From Actinomycetes bacterium (lineage in GTDB: Bacteria > Actinomycetota > Actinomycetes > Actinomycetales > Microbacteriaceae): a stretch of DNA of 6,347 nt. The DNA is taken from NCBI GenBank assembly GCA_023432305.1, contig JAEYUT010000009.1, positions 1 to 6,347 of the forward strand, read 5' to 3'. Position 1 is the stretch's first letter. The number at the start of each line of letters is the position of its first letter. Position numbers and translations under genes: made by a program. Of this stretch, positions 1 to 5,060 are shown piece by piece. The notes under the pieces were generated by a model. The model saw only the letters and a list, made by a program, of their open reading frames with translations. It was not told the DNA's origin and searched no databases.

Positions 1-160
1 CGGGGACGACACCGAGGACGATCGTGCCGAGGTCCTCGACGCCCTCGGCGGGAGCCGGGGTCTCGTCGGCGGCAGCGGCACAGCCGCTCAGCGCGAGGCC
101 GGCGGCGGCGAGGAAGGCGGCGGCAACGGCCAGCTTCGAACGCTTGTGGAGCTTCTTCAT
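1..160 (-). CDS. Secreted lipoprotein, probable ABC transporter substrate-binding protein (N-terminal 53 residues only)
   Basis: The gene starts at an ATG at 160 and runs off the low-coordinate edge of the window, so only 53 residues are visible. They show a classic lipoprotein signal: a basic N-region (MKKLHKRSK), a hydrophobic Ala/Leu-rich stretch (residues 10-24) and the lipobox L24-S25-G26-C27, with C27 the expected lipidated residue. A flexible Ala/Pro/Glu linker follows, then a first beta-strand-like segment, GTIVLGVVP (45-53). This layout is typical of substrate-binding lipoproteins of ABC importers in Gram-positive bacteria, and the strand would suit a glycine-betaine/OpuAC- or SsuA-like fold, but the visible part is too short to assign a class. 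It is last in the visible ureide-type operon, 47 bp after the cupin gene, so it may bind the operon's substrate outside the cell; that is inference. A weak ribosome site (AGAGAG) lies about 10 nt upstream of the ATG. Confidence 0.72.
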   Translation of the reverse strand, partial: MKKLHKRSKLAVAAAFLAAAGLALSGCAAAADETPAPAEGVEDLGTIVLGVVP

Positions 161-180
161 GGGGTTTCCACTCTCTTGAT

Positions 181-197
181 GGGTTGGGTTGGGTGGG
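181..197 (+). other. G-quadruplex motif in the intergenic gap
   Basis: The plus strand reads GGGTTGGGTTGGGTGGG: four runs of three G with loops of 2, 2 and 1 nt, which fits the standard intramolecular G-quadruplex pattern with very short loops. It fills much of the 47-bp gap between the cupin stop codon and the lipoprotein start. Because the genes run on the minus strand, the G-rich strand is the transcription template and the mRNA carries the C-rich complement. Whether it folds in the cell, or affects transcription into the transporter gene, cannot be told from sequence. Confidence 0.6.
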
Positions 198-207
198 ACA
201 GGACTGT

Positions 208-561
208 TCAGTGCAGGGGGGAACCCAGGAACCCGGGAAGGGTCTGGATGAGGGTCGGGCTCAGGACCTCGTAGAAGGTCGCATCGCCGTCGATGGTTCG
301 GCCGCCGTGTACGACGCCCTGGGGGATCATGAGCACTTCGCCGGCTTCGACGACGAGGGTCTCGTCGGCGACGGTCCATTCCATGCGGCCTTCGATGCAG
401 ACGATGGCCTGCTCGGCGGTGTCGTGCTTGTGCAGGTGGATGCCCGAGGGGTGCTCCCAGCGGATCTTGTTGAGTCCGATGGTGAGCCCCGTGACGGAGC
501 GCCGGTAGTTTCCGGGGGCGGCTTCCTGTTCGATCAGGTCGTCCCAGGCTGCTTTGTACAT
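208..561 (-). CDS. Small single-domain cupin protein, KdgF-type metal site
   Basis: A 117-residue protein consisting of one cupin beta-barrel. Motif 1 is around residues 40-58 (G40, H42, H44, H46, Q51, G58) and motif 2 around 74-85 (G74, P80, G82, H85). The likely metal ligands are H44, H46, Q51 and H85. This His-His-Gln-His set and its spacing match the KdgF group of small cupins, in which Gln replaces the usual Glu. KdgF itself acts in uronate breakdown, but related cupins have many roles, so function cannot be transferred. The gene starts 25 bp after the stop of the cysteine hydrolase gene; AAAGGA (572-577) lies 10 nt before the ATG and supports this start. Being inside a ureide-type operon, it could act on a ring-opened or unstable intermediate, or be an isomerase or racemase for the substrate; both are guesses. 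Fold confidence is high, function unknown. Confidence 0.88.
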   Translation of the reverse strand: MYKAAWDDLIEQEAAPGNYRRSVTGLTIGLNKIRWEHPSGIHLHKHDTAEQAIVCIEGRMEWTVADETLVVEAGEVLMIPQGVVHGGRTIDGDATFYEVLSPTLIQTLPGFLGSPLH

Positions 562-586
562 GTGCGTGTCGTCCTTTCTGGATGCG

Positions 587-1270
587 TCAGCCGGCGATCG
601 CGTCGAGGGCGGCGATGATCTCGTCGGTCTCGTAGACGTCGGCGTACTTCTGGTCGAGGTCGAAGAGGTTGACGTCGTGGATGACCTGGCTGCGGTCGTA
701 GACGGCGTCGCTGGGGACGCTGACCTTGTAGTTGTAGGAGAACGCGTCGATGACGGTGGAGCGCACGCATCCGGAGGTCGAGCACCCCACGACGACGAGG
801 GAGTCGACGCCGAGCTGCACGAGGTAGGAGGCGAGCGGGGTGCCGAAGAAGGCGCTCGGGTGCTTCTTGGGCAGCAGCACGTCGCCGTCGCGGGGGGCGA
901 TCTCCTCGACGAACTCGTAGCCCTTGGTGGGGATGTTCATGATGGCGGGCACCTTGGCGCCGAGCGCACCCTGGTCGAAGCCGTACTTGGGGGCGACGTG
1001 CGGGTAGAGCACGGGCCAGTCGTTGCGACGGAAGACGTCGAGGAGCTTGACGATGTTGTCGACGGCGTTCCAGCCGGCTTCGCCGACGGCGGTCGGGAAT
1101 TCCTCGATGGCCTCGCGGAAGGGCACGCGTGCGGTGCCGGTGGTGCGGTACTGGACGTCGATGATGAGCAGCGCGGGGCGCTTGCCCATGCCGACGGGAC
1201 GACCGAAGCCGGCGAGGTCGTAGCGAGCGGTTGTCTCGTCATCGATGAAGTCGGACTGGAAGCGGGGCAT
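587..1270 (-). CDS. Isochorismatase-fold cysteine hydrolase, N-carbamoylsarcosine amidase-like
   Basis: A 227-residue enzyme of the isochorismatase/cysteine hydrolase superfamily, which includes N-carbamoylsarcosine amidase, RutB and nicotinamidase. The expected triad is visible: Asp in LLIIDVQ (D38), Lys in PKKHPSAFFGT (K135, less likely K136) and the nucleophile in GCSTSGCVRST (C168). The segment around C168 and the following DAFSYNYKVSVPSDAVYDRS resemble N-carbamoylsarcosine amidase and its close relatives more than nicotinamidase. The expected reaction is hydrolysis of an N-carbamoyl compound to an amine, CO2 and ammonia, in the cytoplasm. It directly follows the hydantoinase gene, whose product type is an N-carbamoyl acid, so the pair makes sense as consecutive steps. 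An in-frame ATG at 1309 would add 13 Pro/Arg-rich residues inside the upstream gene; I chose 1270 because AGGAG (1281-1285) lies 10 nt upstream. Exact substrate is unknown; other isochorismatase-fold amidases remain possible. Confidence 0.88.
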   Translation of the reverse strand: MPRFQSDFIDDETTARYDLAGFGRPVGMGKRPALLIIDVQYRTTGTARVPFREAIEEFPTAVGEAGWNAVDNIVKLLDVFRRNDWPVLYPHVAPKYGFDQGALGAKVPAIMNIPTKGYEFVEEIAPRDGDVLLPKKHPSAFFGTPLASYLVQLGVDSLVVVGCSTSGCVRSTVIDAFSYNYKVSVPSDAVYDRSQVIHDVNLFDLDQKYADVYETDEIIAALDAIAG

Positions 1271-1280
1271 GATCGGGGGT

Positions 1281-1286
1281 CTCCTA
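1281..1286 (-). promoter_or_regulatory. Ribosome binding site overlapping the upstream stop codon
   Basis: On the minus strand the sequence reads TAGGAG: the TAG stop of the hydantoinase gene shares bases with the AGGAG Shine-Dalgarno element of the cysteine hydrolase gene, 10 nt before its ATG at 1270. It fixes the start of that gene and suggests that ribosomes finishing the first frame can re-initiate on the second. Confidence 0.7.
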
Positions 1287-2684
1287 GTTGTCGGCCAGGG
1301 CGGCGGCACCGCTGCGGGTGCGGGGGATGAACTGTCCGGGGCGCTCGTCGGTGAGCTCGCCGTCGCGCAGCGCGAAGCGACCGCGCACGAGGGTGTGCAC
1401 CACCGAGAGCGGAAGCTCCGTGCCCTCCCACGGGGTGTACTCGGCGGCGGAGTGCTGGGTTGCCGCGGTGATGACGCTCGGCTTGTCGAGGTCGACGACC
1501 ACGAGATCCGCGTCGGAGCCGACGAGGATGGCGCCCTTGCGGGGGTACATTCCGAAGAGCTTCGCGGCGCGCGTGCTCACGGCGTCCACGATCGTCGCGA
1601 GGTCGACGCCGCGACGCAGCCCCTCGCTGAGGGTCAGCGGAAGGATGCCGCCCGTGCCGGGGAAGCCGGCGGAGGCGCTCAGGATGTCCTTCTCCTTGTT
1701 GACGCGGTGGCGGGCGTTGTGGTCAGACCCGACCGCGTCGATCTTCCCGTCGGCGAACGCCTGCCAGAGGAACTCGACGTCCTCGCGCGGACGGATCGGC
1801 GGGTTGACCTTCGCATAGACGCCTGCAGGCGACGAGGTGTCGAGGGTGAGGTACTGCGTGCAGGTCTCGATGAAGATGTTCGGGTAGGAGCTCTGCTGAC
1901 GCACGAGCGCCTCGACGGCTTCGCGGCTGCTGGTGTGCACGCAGTACACCGAGGCCCCGGTGACGCTCGCGAGGTAGGCGACGCGCTGGGCGGCGTCGGC
2001 CTCGACGAACGGCGGGCGGGCGGCGTTCCACGCCTCGAGCGGCGCCATCTCCTCGGCGCGTGCGGCGAGGTCGCCGTCGCGGAACATCCGCACGAGCTCG
2101 ATGTTCTCGGGGTGCGGGTTGATCATGGCGCCGTGCTCGGCGGCCTTGCGCAGGATCTCGTACATGAACGAGTCGTCGTTCCCGGGCAGGCCCAGGTACT
2201 TGCCTTCGTCGCCGCGGAAGTTCATGAAGAACTTGAACGACGAGACGCCCTGCTCGACGTAGTCGGCGAACTCCTCGAGGTGCTCGGGGGTGCCGAGAAC
2301 GAAGTGGAAGCCGTAGTCGGTGTGGGAGTTCGCGTCCATGGCGGCGCGCGCGGAGGCGAGCTCGCCCGTGTAGGACTCGCCGCTCATCAGGTAGACGAGC
2401 ATCGTCGTGATGCCGCCGGCGGCCGCGGAGGCGGTCTCGCGCTCGGCGTCGTCGGGGTCGCGCGGAACCCGGATGTCCTTGCCGAGGTGCACGTGCGGGT
2501 CGATGGCACCCGGGAGAACCATTTTTCCTGAGACATCAACAATTTGGGCAGCAGAAGACGGGTCCGACGCCTCGACGAGTCCGGCGATCCGGCCGTCGCG
2601 GATCAGCACGTCGACACGCGCGAGACCATGCCCGTCGAGGAAGACGTCTCCCCCGGTGAGCCTCAGGTCGTACGTGTCAGTCAT
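1284..2684 (-). CDS. Hydantoinase/dihydropyrimidinase-type cyclic amidohydrolase
   Basis: A 466-residue zinc amidohydrolase of the D-hydantoinase/dihydropyrimidinase/allantoinase group and of normal length for it. It would open a cyclic ureide ring to an N-carbamoyl acid in the cytoplasm. The full binuclear metal set is visible: H64 and H66 (DPHVH), the lysine expected to be carboxylated, K151 (SFKFFM), H191 (NPHPEN), H250 (VHTSS) and D321 (GSDHNA). Some positions are unusual: Phe (F156) stands five residues after the metal-bridging Lys, where D-hydantoinases and dihydropyrimidinases have a catalytic-pocket Tyr; HPEN replaces the common HAEN; ETCTQYL replaces the common CPQYL. The ATG at 2684 overlaps the regulator's stop codon (ATGA), and AAGGA (2693-2697) lies 8 nt upstream. 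Codons for residues 43-56 are AT-rich, unlike the rest. Allantoinase or an uncharacterised ureidase are alternatives; dihydroorotase is less likely given the neighbours. Confidence 0.9.
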   Translation of the reverse strand: MTDTYDLRLTGGDVFLDGHGLARVDVLIRDGRIAGLVEASDPSSAAQIVDVSGKMVLPGAIDPHVHLGKDIRVPRDPDDAERETASAAAGGITTMLVYLMSGESYTGELASARAAMDANSHTDYGFHFVLGTPEHLEEFADYVEQGVSSFKFFMNFRGDEGKYLGLPGNDDSFMYEILRKAAEHGAMINPHPENIELVRMFRDGDLAARAEEMAPLEAWNAARPPFVEADAAQRVAYLASVTGASVYCVHTSSREAVEALVRQQSSYPNIFIETCTQYLTLDTSSPAGVYAKVNPPIRPREDVEFLWQAFADGKIDAVGSDHNARHRVNKEKDILSASAGFPGTGGILPLTLSEGLRRGVDLATIVDAVSTRAAKLFGMYPRKGAILVGSDADLVVVDLDKPSVITAATQHSAAEYTPWEGTELPLSVVHTLVRGRFALRDGELTDERPGQFIPRTRSGAAALADN

Positions 2685-3385
2685 GCGGAGGTTCCTTCCG
2701 TCGCGCCTCGGGGACCGGCCGTGAGGCCGAGCACGCTCAGGCTGTTGTTCATCGAATCCAGCAGGTGCTCCTTCATGAGCCCCACCGCGCCGTCCTCGTC
2801 GCGAGCGCGCACGCGATCCAGCACCTCACGGTGCGATGCCAGGGCGTGGAGCCGCCGCTCGATCGTGTGGCTTGTGGGGCGCAGCGCGAGGAAGAGCTTG
2901 TGGTTCGCGTCGGCGAGCTGCTCGCGGATGGCGCCATTGCCCCCGAGGTCGACGAGCTTCTGGTGGAAGTCGAGTTCGGAGACGTAGGCCTCGGACTGCG
3001 GGCTGTCGGCGCTCTCGCGCAGCCGCGCCTCCTCCGCACCCAGCGCGGTGTCGACGGCCGCGAGGGCCTCATCGCTCGCGCGGTCGACGACGAGTCGAAC
3101 GGAGTAGAGCTCGAGCGCGCTGCGGAGCTCGTAGAGATCGACGATCTCCTGCGGTTCCCACGACTTCACGAACGCGCCGCGGTGCACCTCCATCGTGAGG
3201 TAGCCCTGGCCGGCGAGGGCCTTGATGGCTTCGCGCAGCGGCCCGCGGCTGATGCCGATCGATTCGGCGAGTGCGACCTCGTTGAGGCGCTCGCCCGGAG
3301 CGAGGGCGCCATCGAGGATCATGCCGCGCAGCATCTCCTCCGCTTGGCGCGGAATGGAACTGCGGTTGATCCCCGAGTTCGGCAT
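2681..3385 (-). CDS. GntR-family transcriptional regulator, FCD (FadR/VanR-like) subgroup
   Basis: A 234-residue one-component regulator. Residues about 11-73 form the GntR winged helix-turn-helix, with the typical segment APGERLNEVALAESIGISRGPLREAIKALAGQGYL and wing residues HRGAFV. Residues about 77-220 form the helical FCD effector domain, with likely metal or ligand residues E137, H141, H185 and H207. Such proteins usually repress an adjacent catabolic operon until a small carboxylate-type ligand binds. Here the stop overlaps the hydantoinase start (ATGA at 2681-2684), so regulator and enzymes form one unit and autoregulation is likely. An in-frame ATG at 3430 would add 15 residues but lacks a ribosome site; the ATG at 3385 has a strong AGGAG (3393-3397) at 7 nt, so I chose it. 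A natural ligand would be the ureide or its ring-opened product, which is inference. Confidence 0.9.
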   Translation of the reverse strand: MPNSGINRSSIPRQAEEMLRGMILDGALAPGERLNEVALAESIGISRGPLREAIKALAGQGYLTMEVHRGAFVKSWEPQEIVDLYELRSALELYSVRLVVDRASDEALAAVDTALGAEEARLRESADSPQSEAYVSELDFHQKLVDLGGNGAIREQLADANHKLFLALRPTSHTIERRLHALASHREVLDRVRARDEDGAVGLMKEHLLDSMNNSLSVLGLTAGPRGATEGTSA

Positions 3386-3392
3386 GCGACCT

Positions 3393-3397
3393 CTCCT
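3393..3397 (-). promoter_or_regulatory. Ribosome binding site deciding the GntR start
   Basis: The minus strand has AGGAG inside AAGAGGAGAGG, 7 nt before the ATG at 3385. The alternative upstream ATG at 3430 is preceded by TTGACAGTTGACACGCT, which has no Shine-Dalgarno match. This selects the 234-residue form of the regulator. Confidence 0.75.
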
Positions 3398-3409
3398 CTT
3401 CGTCGACGG

Positions 3410-3447
3410 AATATCGCCAGCATGACGCATAGCGTGTCAACTGTCAA
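3410..3447 (-). promoter_or_regulatory. Putative promoter of the ureide-type operon
   Basis: Two TTGACA boxes occur in tandem on the minus strand (3442-3447 and 3435-3440), identical to the sigma-70-type -35 consensus. Possible -10 boxes are weak: GATATT (3410-3415) lies 19 bp after the second TTGACA, and CATGCT (3419-3424) lies 17 bp after the first. Either would start transcription just before, or close to, the regulator's ribosome site. The location upstream of the first gene is right, but spacing or -10 quality is imperfect, so the exact boxes are uncertain. Confidence 0.4.
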
Positions 3448-3452
3448 CAGTT
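3439..3452. promoter_or_regulatory. Inverted repeat, candidate operator of the GntR regulator
   Basis: AACTGTCAACAGTT is a perfect inverted repeat with 6-bp arms around a CA spacer. Its TGT-N2-ACA core has the form often bound by FCD-type GntR regulators. It overlaps one of the two TTGACA boxes, so a bound regulator could block RNA polymerase. A direct repeat of TGTCAAC (3435-3441 and 3442-3448) and a second CAGTTT (3448-3453 and 3462-3467) surround it, so there may be more than one half-site. The assignment rests on position and symmetry only. Confidence 0.5.
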
Positions 3453-3586
3453 TGCAGTCAGCAGTTTTCAGCAAGAAGTCCGCCGTGTTACGGACGTGTC
3501 ACACATCCGGGCGGGTCGCGGCCATCGGCGCTCGGAGGCGCGCGCCGACAGGACCCCCGCCGAGCGCGAAACCGCAGACCGCGAGC
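3453..3586. other. Remainder of the intergenic gap between the two transcription units
   Basis: This stretch lies between the operator-like repeat and the stop of the SGNH hydrolase gene. I see no gene in it. It contains a small palindrome, GTGTCACAC (3496-3504), and a weak stem of GTCCG and CGGAC near 3479-3494, but no GC-rich hairpin followed by a T run on the minus strand, so no convincing terminator for the upstream unit. The part near 3505-3586 is very GC-rich and otherwise featureless. Confidence 0.5.
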
Positions 3587-4351
3587 TCAGGAAGCGGGCT
3601 GGATGCTCGCCCAGCCGCCGCCGAACTTCGGCTCGCGGCCATCCCCCGACGACGTGCCCGTCAGCCGGCGACGCACCCACGGCACCACATGCTCGCGGTA
3701 GTAGCGCATCCCGCGCAGACGCTCCTGCTCCGGGATCCGGTCGAGGTGCCACCAGTCGACCGGCGCGTCGACGCCGAGCGCCTCGAGCACGCGAGCCGCG
3801 ACCCGATGATGACCCCGCGCGTTCATGTGCAGACGGTCGGCCGACCAGAACGGCGGCTTCGCGAGCTCGGCGTCGAACCAGTTGTGCACCCGGATGACGT
3901 CGGGCCGGCTCGCGAGCCGCTCATCGACGAGCCGCGCCATCTCGTCGCCGCGGCGCTTCATGAGCCCGCCCATCGGAAGCTGCGCGGTCGGATCGGCGCC
4001 GGAGAGCAGGATCAGCTGAACCCCCTCCTCGTCGCAGCGGCGCAGCACATGCTCGAACAGGTCGATGATCGCGGGCACATCGGCGCGCGGCCGCATGATG
4101 TCGTTCCCACCTCCCGCGAACGACAGATGGGTGGGCTTCAGCGCGAGAGCCGGCTCGAGCTGCTGCGCGATGATCGGACGGATCAGCCGCCCGCGGATGG
4201 CGAGGTTCGCGTACTCGATCGGCTCGCCGAGCGCGGACGCCCATCCGAGCGCCGCGAGATCCGCCCACCCGCGCACTGTGCCGTCGGGCAGCTCATCGCC
4301 GACACCCTCCGAGAAGGAATCTCCGATGGCGACGTAGCGAATGCGGCTCAC
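3587..4351 (-). CDS. SGNH/GDSL-type hydrolase
   Basis: A 254-residue SGNH-fold esterase/lipase-like enzyme. Block I is AIGDSFSEG with nucleophile S12; block II supplies G54 (AIRGR); block III is AGGGNDI with N83; block V is ADRLHMNARGH with D172 and H175. All four catalytic-group residues are therefore present and the enzyme should be active. No signal peptide is visible, so it is probably cytoplasmic. Substrates in this family range over carbohydrate esters, acyl-CoA thioesters and lipids; nothing here points to one. The start is GTG at 4351, chosen because the conserved first strand (RYVAIGDS) begins at residue 5; AGGTAG upstream is only a modest ribosome site. The gene follows the dehydrogenase gene by 23 bp and is probably the last of that transcription unit. 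The C-terminal tail from about residue 231 is Gly/Ser-rich and probably disordered. Confidence 0.88.
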   Translation of the reverse strand: MSRIRYVAIGDSFSEGVGDELPDGTVRGWADLAALGWASALGEPIEYANLAIRGRLIRPIIAQQLEPALALKPTHLSFAGGGNDIMRPRADVPAIIDLFEHVLRRCDEEGVQLILLSGADPTAQLPMGGLMKRRGDEMARLVDERLASRPDVIRVHNWFDAELAKPPFWSADRLHMNARGHHRVAARVLEALGVDAPVDWWHLDRIPEQERLRGMRYYREHVVPWVRRRLTGTSSGDGREPKFGGGWASIQPAS

Positions 4352-4374
4352 CCGATCACGCTACCTGGGCCGAA

Positions 4375-5040
4375 CTAGAACCGAGCCGAGAAGCCGCCGT
4401 CGGCCTGCAGCAGCTGACCGCTCACCCAGCGGCCCCCCGGCGACACGAGGAACGCGACGAACGCCGCGATGTCGGCGGGCGTTCCGAGCCGGCCCAGGGG
4501 GTGCATCGAGGTGAGACTCGTCCGCGCCGCGTCATCCATCCACCCGGTGTCGATCGGCCCCGGGTTGAGGACGTTCGCGGAGATGCCTCGCGGGCCGAGC
4601 TCGCGCGCCGCCGAGATGACGATGCGGTCGAGCGCCCCCTTCGATGCGCCGTACGGCAGGTTGCCCGTCGTGTGGTCACTGGTGAGGGCCACGACCGCTC
4701 CCCCGCCCTCGGGCGCCTGACGGGCGAACGCCGCGATCAGCAGCAGCGAGGCGCGGGTGTTCACCGCGACGTGCATGTCGAAGCTCTCAGGAGTGGTGTC
4801 GAGGACGCCCGTCGGGACGTCGTGCGCGTGGCTGAGGATGAGCGCCTCGATGGGTCCGTACAGCGCCGCCGCCTCGCGGATGAGCCGCTCGGGCTCGTCC
4901 GGCTGGGAGAGGTCGCACGGGATGTCGGCTTCATGCAGATCCGAGGTGATCACCGTCCAGCCGTCGGCGCGCAGACGCGGCGCGATGCCCGCTGCGATGC
5001 TGTTCGGGCGAGCGGCTCCGGTGACGAGGGCGATGGGCAT
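4375..5040 (-). CDS. Short-chain dehydrogenase/reductase (SDR), divergent motifs
   Basis: A 221-residue single-domain Rossmann-fold oxidoreductase. Classical SDR active-site residues are visible: N94, S121, Y130 and K134 (YGASK), followed by NPGPIDTGWM and a C-terminal SGQLLQADGGF. Several motifs depart from the textbook form. The cofactor loop is TGAARPNSIAAGIA (7-20), not TGxxxGxG, and resembles the G-x5-SIA-x-GIA loop of FabI-type enoyl reductases. LSHAH (69-73) stands where NNAG is usual. Ser and Tyr are only nine residues apart, where about thirteen is common. The Y-x3-K spacing is nevertheless classical, so it should not be called FabI. Substrate and NAD(H)/NADP(H) preference cannot be read. 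The ATG at 5040 starts directly at the first beta strand; the ribosome site is weak, with the upstream stop 20 bp away, which suggests co-transcription with the transporter genes. Confidence 0.88.
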   Translation of the reverse strand: MPIALVTGAARPNSIAAGIAPRLRADGWTVITSDLHEADIPCDLSQPDEPERLIREAAALYGPIEALILSHAHDVPTGVLDTTPESFDMHVAVNTRASLLLIAAFARQAPEGGGAVVALTSDHTTGNLPYGASKGALDRIVISAARELGPRGISANVLNPGPIDTGWMDDAARTSLTSMHPLGRLGTPADIAAFVAFLVSPGGRWVSGQLLQADGGFSARF

Positions 5041-5060
5041 TCGCCCAGGCTAACGATCGC

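Noticed and set aside
1271..1309. Longer N-terminus for the cysteine hydrolase from the ATG at 1309
   Set aside because: The 13 extra residues are Pro/Arg-rich, lie within the hydantoinase coding region, and the ribosome site at 1281-1285 fits the ATG at 1270.
554..1330. A plus-strand open frame of 258 codons opposite the cysteine hydrolase
   Set aside because: The Val/Asp/Gly-rich product is the antisense image of a gene with a complete catalytic triad; no ribosome site or domain supports it.
1245..2531. A plus-strand open frame of 428 codons opposite the hydantoinase
   Set aside because: It mirrors the hydantoinase codons, shows no family motif, and ends precisely where the AT-rich patch introduces a stop.
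3386..3430. Longer N-terminus for the GntR regulator from the ATG at 3430
   Set aside because: No ribosome site precedes it, it sits against the operator-like repeat, and the ATG at 3385 has a strong AGGAG at good spacing.
3562..3588. Possible terminator stem after the SGNH gene (CGCG arms with GAG/CTC extension)
   Set aside because: Short arms, an 11-nt loop, a bulge, overlap with the stop codon and no T run on the transcribed strand.
2765..4378. A plus-strand open frame of 537 codons
   Set aside because: It runs antisense across the regulator, the gap and the SGNH gene, has Arg/Gly/Ala-rich composition without a recognisable domain, and is the usual by-product of GC-biased third positions.
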